Below are positions 7,758-13,869 of a DNA stretch of 22,860 nt, one piece after another. A program made the translations under genes and the position numbers. Numbering within the stretch: the first letter of the stretch is position 1; every line of letters begins with the position of its first letter. The notes under the pieces are model-generated. The model had not been told where the DNA came from, did no database searches, and saw only the letters and a list, made by a program, of their open reading frames with translations. Source of the stretch: an uncultured bacterium (GTDB lineage Bacteria; Patescibacteriota; Minisyncoccia; Phycocordibacterales; UBA9973); contig CAIJZW010000050.1 in NCBI GenBank assembly GCA_903825265.1, positions 1 to 22,860 of the forward strand. Reading direction: 5' to 3'.

Positions 7758-8303
7758 ATGAAAACAAAAAACATCCTATTGTTCACTGTAACAATAATTT
7801 ATTTTTTTGTTTCGTATGATGTAATTGATTTACCATACAAAATAATAGATGATAAGGGGTATATGCTGAGTAATTTTTGGAATCCAGATTATGGAACCAT
7901 GGATCACGACTGGGAAAAAGAATCAAAAAATAGTTTTCATTCTAAACTATTTGGGAATATTCAAATTATATACGGAAACGTATATGCTTCATGGGCTGAC
8001 GGTACTATTGAAAAAGAAGCAAGACCAGTTGAGAAGATGTGGATTCTGTCTTTAATTAACTGGTATAAAGCTATTCTAATTAGCCTTTTGTATAGTTCTT
8101 TGTTTCTAACTAAATTAAAAAGAGAAAATGAACAATATTACTTTTTTTATTTTGTTCCTGGTGTAATTTGGTCATTTTTCACACTTTTTAACTTGTCTCC
8201 AAGTTATGGACTTTCGGAAATCATAATTATTATACTTTTGGCAATTAATTTTATGCCTAAGTCTAATTATTATAATTATAAAATAGGTAGCGATTTTCCT
8301 TAA
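7758..8303 (+). CDS. Hypothetical membrane protein, 181 aa
   Basis: I do not recognise this protein. It has an N-terminal hydrophobic segment (about residues 5-21, signal anchor-like). A polar region of about 75 residues rich in Trp, Asp and Tyr follows (WNPDYGTMDHDWEKES), probably outside the cytoplasm. Three further hydrophobic segments lie near 102-119, 127-145 and 152-166. The start lies 4 nt after the previous stop, so the two genes are almost certainly co-transcribed. A strong terminator follows within 10 nt. The pairing of a soluble protein with a membrane protein under a private promoter could be a functional pair such as toxin and immunity or sensor and partner, but nothing in the sequence decides this. 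Confidence 0.7.
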   Translation: MKTKNILLFTVTIIYFFVSYDVIDLPYKIIDDKGYMLSNFWNPDYGTMDHDWEKESKNSFHSKLFGNIQIIYGNVYASWADGTIEKEARPVEKMWILSLINWYKAILISLLYSSLFLTKLKRENEQYYFFYFVPGVIWSFFTLFNLSPSYGLSEIIIIILLAINFMPKSNYYNYKIGSDFP

Positions 8304-8309
8304 ACTCGC

Positions 8310-8342
8310 AAGCCACTTGAATTAACTTCAAGTGGCTTTTTA
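8310..8342 (+). terminator. Intrinsic terminator after the two-gene unit
   Basis: A perfect 12-bp stem, AAGCCACTTGAA (8310-8321) with TTCAAGTGGCTT (8327-8338), has a 5-nt loop and is followed by a T-run. Confidence 0.9.
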
Positions 8343-8436
8343 TTTCCAAAATCTTCCACAAATTCCTCAATTCCTTGTGCTCTCAATTAAAATAAAACTA
8401 AAACCACTCCAAATTTCAAAATATAAAAAAGTCAAA

Positions 8437-8477
8437 ATTTTGCGAACCTCTTCCCAGAGAATATTGTTTCGTAAAAT
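8437..8477. repeat. Possible degenerate palindrome
   Basis: ATTTTGCGAAC at 8437-8447 and GTTTCGTAAAAT at 8466-8477 are imperfect inverted repeats around a small CTCT-TCCC-AGAG hairpin. The layout of AT-rich arms around a small inner hairpin is like the other palindromes in the window, but the core sequence differs. The rest of 8343-8508 shows no gene or clear signal. Confidence 0.3.
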
Positions 8478-8508
8478 AAGTAAAAATGTAATGTTTATTT
8501 TTTATGTG

Positions 8509-8581
8509 TGCCTAGACCCAGATTTGAACTGGGGACCTATCCCTCTTCAGGGGAGCGCTCTACCAACTGAGCTATCTAGGC
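8509..8581 (-). tRNA. tRNA-Phe(GAA)
   Basis: A 73-nt cloverleaf. The acceptor GCCTAGA/TCTAGGC is perfect, the D stem is GCTC/GAGC, the anticodon loop is CTGAAGA with anticodon GAA, and the T arm is CCCAG-TTCAAAT-CTGGG with discriminator A. The outermost anticodon-stem pair (C with T) is mismatched. The 3' CCA is not encoded. Confidence 0.95.
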
Positions 8582-8633
8582 ATTATATTTGAAAACTTTT
8601 TTACTTTAACATATTAAATCTTATTTACAAAAT

Positions 8634-8936
8634 TTAATTATTTAAAGATTTTAACATATCTTGGATATCTTTATTACTTCCTAAATTTTTAGTAAAATCT
8701 CCAAGATTACTACCAATATTAGAACCTACCCCTCCTGTATAAAGACCAATTAAATTAGTTATATAAGGCTGAATAAAGTAAAAAGCTCCAACAGTAGAAA
8801 GAATAATTATTGTCCAATAAACTATTCTATAAATTTGATTCCACTTCTGATAAAGAACAAGCTTATGAAGCATCTCATTATTGTCTTTATTTAAGACTAA
8901 ATTATCAGCTAAAAGCTTTTTTGTTTCTTCATCCAT
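8634..8936 (-). CDS. Small membrane protein, 100 aa, CPR-type
   Basis: No named function is recognised. The N-terminal 30 residues look like a short amphipathic or coiled helix (MDEETKKLLADNLVLNKDNN). One or two hydrophobic segments follow near residues 35-65, centred on YRIVYWTIIILSTVGAFYFI. The tail is rich in Gly, Ser and Asn with repeated GSN (GVGSNIGSNLGDFTKNLGSN). From memory, small proteins of this layout with a W-x-x-I-x-R-I-x-Y-W-x-I-I stretch recur in Parcubacteria-like genomes. It lies between tRNA-Phe and tRNA-Arg on the same strand. The ATG follows an extended -10 box by 7 nt. Confidence 0.75.
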   Translation of the reverse strand: MDEETKKLLADNLVLNKDNNEMLHKLVLYQKWNQIYRIVYWTIIILSTVGAFYFIQPYITNLIGLYTGGVGSNIGSNLGDFTKNLGSNKDIQDMLKSLNN

Positions 8937-8943
8937 TATTTAT

Positions 8944-8952
8944 ACTTTATCA
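8944..8952 (-). promoter_or_regulatory. Extended -10 promoter of the 100-aa membrane protein gene
   Basis: On the minus strand this reads TGA-TAAAGT, then ATAAATA (7 nt), then ATG. It fits the leaderless pattern of other genes here with one extra base. Confidence 0.4.
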
Positions 8953-8982
8953 TATTTAAATAGAAAATAAAAGTATTTATTG

Positions 8983-9054
8983 TGCCTCTGGTACGAATCG
9001 AACGTGCATCTATCCCTTAGGACGGGACTGTTCTATCCATTGAACTACAGAGGC
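8983..9054 (-). tRNA. tRNA-Arg(CCT)
   Basis: A 72-nt cloverleaf with a perfect GCCTCTG/CAGAGGC acceptor, D stem GTTC/GAAC, and anticodon loop GTCCTAA giving anticodon CCT. The T arm is GCACG-TTCGATT-CGTAC with one C-A mismatch. The discriminator is A and CCA is not encoded. Confidence 0.93.
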
Positions 9055-9070
9055 AATAATACTAGAATGC

Positions 9071-9104
9071 ATTATAAAAACACCATTTCTGGTGCTTTTA
9101 TAAT
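9071..9104 (-). terminator. Hairpin between the glutaredoxin gene and tRNA-Arg
   Basis: Arms 9071-9085 and 9090-9104 pair over 15 bp with one mismatch around a TTTC loop; the tip is CACCA/TGGTG. It lies 22 nt past the glutaredoxin gene stop. No free T-run follows on the minus strand beyond the stem, so termination may be partial, or the hairpin may be a processing site before tRNA-Arg. Confidence 0.6.
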
Positions 9105-9125
9105 ATATTATTTTTTGGAATAAAA

Positions 9126-9365
9126 CTACTCTTCTATACCTAAAATATCTATGATTCTTGGCTTATCAAAACCAACTATTACTTGGTCTTTAATAACAAT
9201 AACTGGTACCCCCATTTGTCCACTCTTATCTACCATTTCTTTTCTCTTCTCAAGATCAGAAGAAACATTAAAATCTTCAAATTCTACACCCTTCTCTTGA
9301 AAGAAATCTTTAGCCATATGGCAAAAATGACATGTAGGCGTACTATAAATTATAACTTTACTCAT
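9126..9365 (-). CDS. Glutaredoxin/NrdH-like thiol redox protein
   Basis: This 79-aa single thioredoxin-fold domain starts KVIIYSTPTCHFCHMAK, with the redox pair C12-H-F-C15. It has the cis-proline segment MGVPVIVI around residue 55 and the C-terminal glycine turn VGFDKPRIIDILG. The length and the pattern YSTPTC..C..AK.F fit the YruB/NrdH-like subgroup. The members reduce disulfides using glutathione, thioredoxin reductase or another electron donor; the donor cannot be told from this window. It is a single gene with its own likely promoter about 45 nt upstream and a hairpin after it. Confidence 0.9.
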   Translation of the reverse strand: MSKVIIYSTPTCHFCHMAKDFFQEKGVEFEDFNVSSDLEKRKEMVDKSGQMGVPVIVIKDQVIVGFDKPRIIDILGIEE

Positions 9366-9408
9366 ATGTTTTTTAAAAAAATTAATTAATAATTATTCAC
9401 TATTTTTA

Positions 9409-9417
9409 GTATATCAT
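9409..9417 (-). promoter_or_regulatory. Probable extended -10 promoter of the glutaredoxin gene
   Basis: TGA-TATACT on the minus strand ends 43 nt before the ATG, predicting a leader of about 37 nt. No convincing -35 box is visible. Unlike several neighbours, this gene would have a short untranslated leader. Confidence 0.5.
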
Positions 9418-9481
9418 AGTCATTAAATATGCAAATATTGACATGAAATATATACAAGTCAATAAAAAGATAATTAAGTCA

Positions 9482-9498
9482 ATGTGCGGAATACGAGA
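9482..9498 (-). repeat. Direct partial copy of the tRNA-Gly 3' end
   Basis: Matches 9669-9685, the 3' trailer, acceptor strand and start of the T arm of tRNA-Gly, at 16 of 17 positions and in the same orientation. Similarity fades beyond this segment. Confidence 0.6.
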
Positions 9499-9546
9499 CC
9501 GTGAGTACACTTATCGAATCTTACATATTCTGTACACCTTTCGCAT

Positions 9547-9572
9547 ATTTTTTAAATAATAATTTAAAAAAT
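9547..9572. repeat. Perfect AT-rich hairpin
   Basis: ATTTTTTAAA (9547-9556) and TTTAAAAAAT (9563-9572) form a perfect 10-bp stem around TAATAA. It separates the direct and inverted tRNA-Gly tail copies. Confidence 0.55.
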
Positions 9573-9586
9573 ACAAGCTCAAGGTC

Positions 9587-9643
9587 TTCGATTCTCGTAC
9601 GTAAGCAAAGAAGTTTGCTTACTATCCCGCACATACTTAAAAA
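9587..9643 (+). repeat. Inverted copy of the tRNA-Gly 3' end, split by a hairpin
   Basis: 9587-9599 (TTCGATTCTCGTA) and 9623-9643 together are the exact reverse complement of 9660-9691, which holds the T loop, T stem, acceptor strand and 12-nt trailer of tRNA-Gly. Between the two parts lies a 23-nt block at 9600-9622 with the perfect hairpin GTAAGCAAA/TTTGCTTAC, flanked by TA on both sides. The second part and the real tRNA tail form a perfect 21-bp inverted repeat across a 16-nt loop. The rest of the 306-nt gap between the glutaredoxin gene and tRNA-Gly holds the glutaredoxin promoter and no gene. Confidence 0.85.
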
Positions 9644-9671
9644 CACTCTTATTGTAGTTTTTTTAAGTATG

Positions 9672-9742
9672 TGCGGGATACGAGAATCGAACTCGTGACT
9701 CAACCTTGGGAAGGTCGCGTCCTACCACTAAACTAATCCCGC
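9672..9742 (-). tRNA. tRNA-Gly(CCC)
   Basis: A 71-nt cloverleaf with acceptor GCGGGAT/ATCCCGC, D stem GTTT/GGAC, and anticodon stem CGACC/GGTTG with loop TTCCCAA giving anticodon CCC. The T arm is ACGAG-TTCGATT-CTCGT. The discriminator is A and CCA is not encoded. The 3' tail is part of a 21-bp inverted repeat. Confidence 0.94.
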
Positions 9743-9746
9743 AAAA

Positions 9747-10127
9747 TTATAATTTAAATGTTCTCTTTATCCACCCCCATAAACCATGATTAACTATCAT
9801 ATCTTTTTGTATGTTTTCTTCTTTTTCTTGATCAACAATACTAACCATCTTTTCTCCTTCTTTTACTACTTGATATTTATCTCTAATTGTTTCTTCTATT
9901 CCCTCCTCTGTTTTTAATTTTTCAATATTTTCAGTCAAGCTCTTCTCTCTACCACGAAGAGTTTCTATATCAGACAAAATTATATCTTTCTTTTTTGTTG
10001 TTTCCCTTTCTTTTTCAATTAAACCAACAATATTATATGCAAATAAAACCAAAACACAAAAAAGAACAAAAAGTACTAGTGGTGAGTGCCAAATATTATT
10101 TCTATTTTTTCTATTGAATTCTGACAT
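9747..10127 (-). CDS. FtsB/DivIC-like septum formation initiator protein
   Basis: This small bitopic membrane protein has a short basic N-terminus (MSEFNRKNRN), one membrane segment (about residues 16-35) and a coiled coil (about residues 36-75, KERETTKKKDIILSDIETL). The region after it, GIEETIRDKYQVVKEGEKMV, matches the FtsB/DivIC pattern of E-xx-R-x-x-y-x-v-xx-gE. These proteins join FtsL and FtsQ/DivIB in the divisome. I prefer the ATG at 10127 (126 aa) over an in-frame TTG at 10163: it lies 13 nt after a TGATATAAT box, whereas the TTG would place the start upstream of that promoter and overlap a divergent small gene. The C-terminal tail (NHGLWGWIKRTFKL) ends 4 nt from tRNA-Gly on the same strand. 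Confidence 0.83.
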   Translation of the reverse strand: MSEFNRKNRNNIWHSPLVLFVLFCVLVLFAYNIVGLIEKERETTKKKDIILSDIETLRGREKSLTENIEKLKTEEGIEETIRDKYQVVKEGEKMVSIVDQEKEENIQKDMIVNHGLWGWIKRTFKL

Positions 10128-10133
10128 CTTTAA

Positions 10134-10142
10134 TGCTATTAT
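10134..10142 (+). promoter_or_regulatory. Extended -10 promoter of the 36-aa gene
   Basis: Reads TGC-TATTAT, then TATATC, then ATG at 10149, with the same 6-nt gap as the other leaderless candidates. It overlaps the minus-strand -10 box by 2 nt. Confidence 0.55.
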
Positions 10143-10149
10143 TATATCA
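10141..10149 (-). promoter_or_regulatory. Extended -10 promoter of the FtsB-like gene
   Basis: A perfect TGA-TATAAT on the minus strand ends 13 nt before the ATG at 10127, predicting a leader of about 7 nt. It overlaps the divergent -10 box at 10137-10142. Confidence 0.6.
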
Positions 10150-10259
10150 TGATTTTCGGCCAAAAGAACAAAAAGAAAGTAGAGAAAATTTTTGCAATAA
10201 TTTCAATACTAGTAATAGTTAGTATGATATTGCTATATATGCCTGTTTTGTTTAAATAA
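10149..10259 (+). CDS. Small single-pass membrane protein, 36 aa
   Basis: The open frame starts MIFGQKNKKKVEKIFAIIS and continues with one hydrophobic segment (about residues 14-32), ending MPVLFK and a TAA stop. The layout is a basic cytoplasmic-side head (QKNKKKVEK) and one membrane helix. From memory, tiny proteins of this layout occur near translation or division genes in Parcubacteria-like genomes; no function is known to me. Support comes from the TGC-TATTAT-N6-ATG box directly upstream and from a hairpin that begins at the end of the frame. It is divergent from the FtsB-like gene by 21 nt and convergent with lepA. Confidence 0.6.
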   Translation: MIFGQKNKKKVEKIFAIISILVIVSMILLYMPVLFK

Positions 10260-10274
10260 ACACCTTTATTTAAA
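10251..10274. terminator. Hairpin between the 36-aa gene and lepA
   Basis: TTTAAATAAA (10251-10260) pairs perfectly with TTTATTTAAA (10265-10274) around a CACC loop. It lies 6 nt from the lepA stop and overlaps the end of the small gene, so it could end both convergent transcripts. The stem is AT-only and therefore weak. Confidence 0.45.
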
Positions 10275-10280
10275 TACAAA

Positions 10281-12119
10281 CTACTTATCATTACTACTAC
10301 GCATCATCTTTAAGAACACCTCGTGAGAGATGTTTATTTTTGCTTCTGATTGCATTCTCTTTTTACCTTTCTTTTGTTTTTCAAGAAGCTTCTTTTTACG
10401 ACTTACGTCTCCTCCTCCTACAACTTTACTTCCATGCATAAGAACATCTTTACGATAAGCAGAAACTGATTCAGAAGAAATAATTCTTCCTAAAGCTTTT
10501 GCTTGAATTTTAAAAGCAAATTGTTGTCTTGGTATAATTTTTTGTAATTTTTCTACTTGAGCTTTTGCCTCATCTTCTACTCTTCTTCTTGAAACAACTC
10601 TACAGAAAGCAGGCATAGCTTCATTGGCTACAATAATATCCATACGAACAACATCTGCAGGTCTATAATCACCTATTTCATAAGAAATTGAAGCGTATCC
10701 AGAAGTAAGACTTTTCATATCATCAAAAAAGTTCCTCATAAGTTCTCGAAGTGGCATTTCTAAATCTATAGAAGATCTATTATCTCCAAAGTTTTCTGTT
10801 GTTTTAATAAGAGCTTCATGCTCATACAAAAATGGCATTAAAAAACTAGTATAAACTGATGGGGTAATTATTTTTACATTAACCCAAGGCTCAAGAACTT
10901 TTATAACATTCCCATCGTCAGGGAAAAGATGTGGTGAATAGATAGTTTCTTCTTTTCCATTTCGAACCATAACTTTATAAGTAATAGATGGCATTGTAAC
11001 AATAAGTTCAAGATTAAATTCTCTATTCAATCTCTCTACTATAATCTCAAGATGGAGCATTCCAAGAAACCCGCAACGATAACCTCTTCCAAGGGTTCCA
11101 GAAGATTCTTCCTCATAAGAGAAAGATGAATCTGATAAACGTAAACGACTCAATGCTTGTTTAAGATTTGGAAAGTCATCCTGACTCTCAGGATAAACAG
11201 AAGCCCAAACAACTGGCTTAGGGTTCATATATCCAGGAAGTGCCTCTAATGGCTTTTTTGTATAAGTTATAGTATCTCCAACAGAAGCAATACCAGGCTT
11301 CTTAATCCCTGTAACAATATAACCAATCTCTCCTGTTCCTATTTTCTCTCTTATTTCTTCCTCTGGTGAAAAAGTTCCAACTTCTAAAGAAATAAACTTT
11401 TCTGAAGAAACAGCAAACAAAAGAGACTCTCCTTTTTTGAATTCTCCATCTATAACACGAACATAGACAATAACACCTCTATGATTATCATATTTGAAGT
11501 CAAAGACTAAAGCTCTTCCGCTTCCACTTATTATTTCATGTTCATGTGGAGCTGGTATGCGTTTAATAATTTCAGAAAGTAAATCTTTTACACCCTCACC
11601 TGTTCTACCTGAAACCAACATAATAGTATCTGGGTCAATATCTAATAACAAAGCTACTTCCATTTTAACCTCATCAATTCTAGCTAAAGGTGAGTCTATT
11701 TTTGATATTACAGGAATAATAACAAGCCCTAAATCGCGAGCCATTTGTAGAGTTGTAAGAGTTTGAGCCTGAACACCTTGGGTTGCATCTACTAGCAATA
11801 TAGAGCCTTCTACAGCCTTTAGAGCACGAGATACCTCATAAGAGAAGTCTATGTGACCAGGTGTATCTATTAGATTTAAAACATAACTTTTTTGCTCTTC
11901 ATTTTGATTAAGACTCTCATGGTGCCAAAGCATTCTTACTGGTTGCATCTTTATTGTAATACCACGCTCCCTTTCTAGTTCCATAGAATCTAAAACTTGA
12001 TCTTTCATTTTACGTTTTTCAATTGTACCTGTAACCTCAAGCATTCTATCAGCTAAAGTACTCTTCCCGTGATCAATATGGGCAATAATTGAAAAGTTTC
12101 TTATAAATTTTATATCCAT
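10281..12119 (-). CDS. lepA: LepA, elongation factor 4
   Basis: This 612-aa translational GTPase is known to act on ribosomes in back-translocation and 30S maturation. The GTP-binding motifs are AHIDHGKST (residues 13-21), RGITI in switch I, DTPGHIDF and SKIDSPLA. The LepA-type domains follow, with YRCGFLGMLHLEIIVERLNREF. The C-terminal LepA-specific region includes RDVLMHG-like sequence YRKDVLMHGSKVVGGGDVSRKKKLLEKQ, in adjoining parts, and ends with KKRMQ. The length is normal (E. coli 599 aa). It begins 50 nt after the murJ stop and has its own extended -10 box 6 nt before the ATG, so it is probably transcribed separately and without a leader. Confidence 0.98.
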   Translation of the reverse strand: MDIKFIRNFSIIAHIDHGKSTLADRMLEVTGTIEKRKMKDQVLDSMELERERGITIKMQPVRMLWHHESLNQNEEQKSYVLNLIDTPGHIDFSYEVSRALKAVEGSILLVDATQGVQAQTLTTLQMARDLGLVIIPVISKIDSPLARIDEVKMEVALLLDIDPDTIMLVSGRTGEGVKDLLSEIIKRIPAPHEHEIISGSGRALVFDFKYDNHRGVIVYVRVIDGEFKKGESLLFAVSSEKFISLEVGTFSPEEEIREKIGTGEIGYIVTGIKKPGIASVGDTITYTKKPLEALPGYMNPKPVVWASVYPESQDDFPNLKQALSRLRLSDSSFSYEEESSGTLGRGYRCGFLGMLHLEIIVERLNREFNLELIVTMPSITYKVMVRNGKEETIYSPHLFPDDGNVIKVLEPWVNVKIITPSVYTSFLMPFLYEHEALIKTTENFGDNRSSIDLEMPLRELMRNFFDDMKSLTSGYASISYEIGDYRPADVVRMDIIVANEAMPAFCRVVSRRRVEDEAKAQVEKLQKIIPRQQFAFKIQAKALGRIISSESVSAYRKDVLMHGSKVVGGGDVSRKKKLLEKQKKGKKRMQSEAKINISHEVFLKMMRSSNDK

Positions 12120-12125
12120 AAGTCT

Positions 12126-12134
12126 ATACTAGCA
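12126..12134 (-). promoter_or_regulatory. Extended -10 promoter of lepA
   Basis: On the minus strand this reads TGC-TAGTAT, then AGACTT, then ATG. There is no -35 consensus and no Shine-Dalgarno site. Confidence 0.6.
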
Positions 12135-12169
12135 AAAAAAGCTTTAAATTAAAAGTAAAAATGAAGAAT

Positions 12170-13855
12170 CTATAATTCTCCTTGTTCTGGAACAACAATA
12201 TGGTCAGATGAGAATTTATGACTAATAGTTTTTATAATATCAAGTAATTCTTTATTTTTTAATAAAAACAAAATCAATATACCAAAAACGATACCTATCA
12301 AACCTGATAATAACCCTTGTAAAAAAATTCCTAAAAATGTATCTAAGTTAAAAATATTACTAAATAAATTAAGAGATAAATAAGCTGATGAACCCATGGC
12401 TATTGCACCAGTGAGACTCTCTAAAAAAGTTTTACATAACATTGATTGCCCTTTCTTTAAAAAATCTCTTTTAAAGAAAATCCAAATTAAGAAAAAATTT
12501 AAAAGTGAGCCAAAGGCATAAGCAAGAGGAAGTGCTAACATGATAGTTCCTGGAACATCTTTTACACGAAGAATTGATTCTAAAATATTAAGAACAACTG
12601 GGTTATGTTTAAATATATATAAAGCAATGTAAGCAAAAACAATTACCATAAAAGAAGACAAAACATTTATAATAAGTGGTTTCTTTGTTTTAGAAGCAGC
12701 ATAATACCCTCTCGTGAAAAGAAGAACTAAACTTTGTGATACAAGAGAAATTATAAATATAGCAATCGCTGCTGCAGTTAATCTTGTATCTGACCAAGAA
12801 AAAGTATTAGAGCCCAAAACAACACGTATTATTTGAGCACGTAAAACTGCAATAAGAGAAATAATTGGCAAAGACCAGAATATTATTTGCTTAGCAGCTC
12901 CTATAATATGCTTTATAAAATTATCCATATCTTTTAAAGAAAATGATCTAACTAAAACAGGAAAAGCTGCTACTGAATAAGAAATACCAATTATTCCCAC
13001 AGGAACAGATTGTAAATTGAAAGAAAAAGTAAATAAAGAGATAGAACCTTGTTTTAAAGTAGAAGCCATTGCTATTAAAACAATGAAAGCTAAACTATTG
13101 CAAGAAAGTGCTAAAGTTCTAGGGAGTGAGAGTTTCATGACTTCAATAATTTCTTTCCAATTTATTTTGAAGACTATTTTGGGGAATAATTTATGTTTAG
13201 TAACAATAGGAATCTGTATAAGCAAGTGCAGAACTGCCCCCAAAACAACACCAAAAGCTAAACCGTGAACCCCAAAGATTGGATAAAAATAAACTATACC
13301 AAACAAAATCCCTAAATTATAAAAAATAGGAGAAAGAGAAAAAATAAAAAAATTTCTAAATAATTGAGTCACAGAACCAATAAGGTTAGATAACCCAATA
13401 AATATGGGAGATAGTAACATTATTCGACTAGTCAAAATAAGGGATGCTAATTGCTCAGCGGAAAAACCTGGGGCAATATAAGAAGCTATATATGGCATTA
13501 ACATAGCAATCACAAGACTAATTGAAAACATAAATAACATATAAACACTAAATATATTATTTAAAAAAATACGAGCTTGCTTACCTTCATCATTTACATT
13601 TATCCTATTCATCAAAAAAGGTAAAATAACTGTAATAGAAGCAAGTGAAGCAATAGAAATATAAAGAAAATCTGGAATACGAAAAGCTGCATAATATGTA
13701 TCCAATACAGGACCAGCACCTATTACACTAGCTAAAGTTCTATCACGAATAAGCCCAAGTAACTGAGAAAGAAAAGCGAAGCCACCTAATAACAAGGCGG
13801 CTTCGTTTATCCCATTTAATTCCCTATTAAAGAATGTAAAAATCTTTTTAGGCAT
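12170..13855 (-). CDS. murJ: MurJ/MviN lipid II flippase
   Basis: This 561-aa polytopic membrane protein of the MOP superfamily has about 14 hydrophobic segments. It moves lipid II to the outer face of the cytoplasmic membrane for wall synthesis. The diagnostic N-terminal segment is FLSQLLGLIRDRTLASVIGA followed by DTYYAAFRIPDFLY, and later parts include APGFSAEQ and LPRTLALSCNSLAF. The length is near the usual 510-560 aa. The ATG lies 14 nt after the stop of the upstream polymer ligase gene with no TGN-TANNNT box at the leaderless position, so it is probably co-transcribed with it. The C-terminus (HIVVPEQGEL) is short and polar. Confidence 0.93.
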   Translation of the reverse strand: MPKKIFTFFNRELNGINEAALLLGGFAFLSQLLGLIRDRTLASVIGAGPVLDTYYAAFRIPDFLYISIASLASITVILPFLMNRINVNDEGKQARIFLNNIFSVYMLFMFSISLVIAMLMPYIASYIAPGFSAEQLASLILTSRIMLLSPIFIGLSNLIGSVTQLFRNFFIFSLSPIFYNLGILFGIVYFYPIFGVHGLAFGVVLGAVLHLLIQIPIVTKHKLFPKIVFKINWKEIIEVMKLSLPRTLALSCNSLAFIVLIAMASTLKQGSISLFTFSFNLQSVPVGIIGISYSVAAFPVLVRSFSLKDMDNFIKHIIGAAKQIIFWSLPIISLIAVLRAQIIRVVLGSNTFSWSDTRLTAAAIAIFIISLVSQSLVLLFTRGYYAASKTKKPLIINVLSSFMVIVFAYIALYIFKHNPVVLNILESILRVKDVPGTIMLALPLAYAFGSLLNFFLIWIFFKRDFLKKGQSMLCKTFLESLTGAIAMGSSAYLSLNLFSNIFNLDTFLGIFLQGLLSGLIGIVFGILILFLLKNKELLDIIKTISHKFSSDHIVVPEQGEL

Positions 13856-13869
13856 TAAATATAATTATT

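Noticed and set aside
8332..8592. An 86-aa plus-strand open frame across 8332-8592
   Set aside because: It runs antisense through tRNA-Phe and begins in a terminator; the composition is not protein-like.
9482..9643. A CRISPR array or tandem repeat near tRNA-Gly
   Set aside because: Only two partial copies in opposite orientations are present, with no regular repeat-spacer pattern and no cas genes.
9482..9742. The tRNA-Gly tail copies as attL/attR of an integrated element
   Set aside because: The direct copies are only about 190 bp apart, enclose no integrase or cargo, and one copy is inverted.
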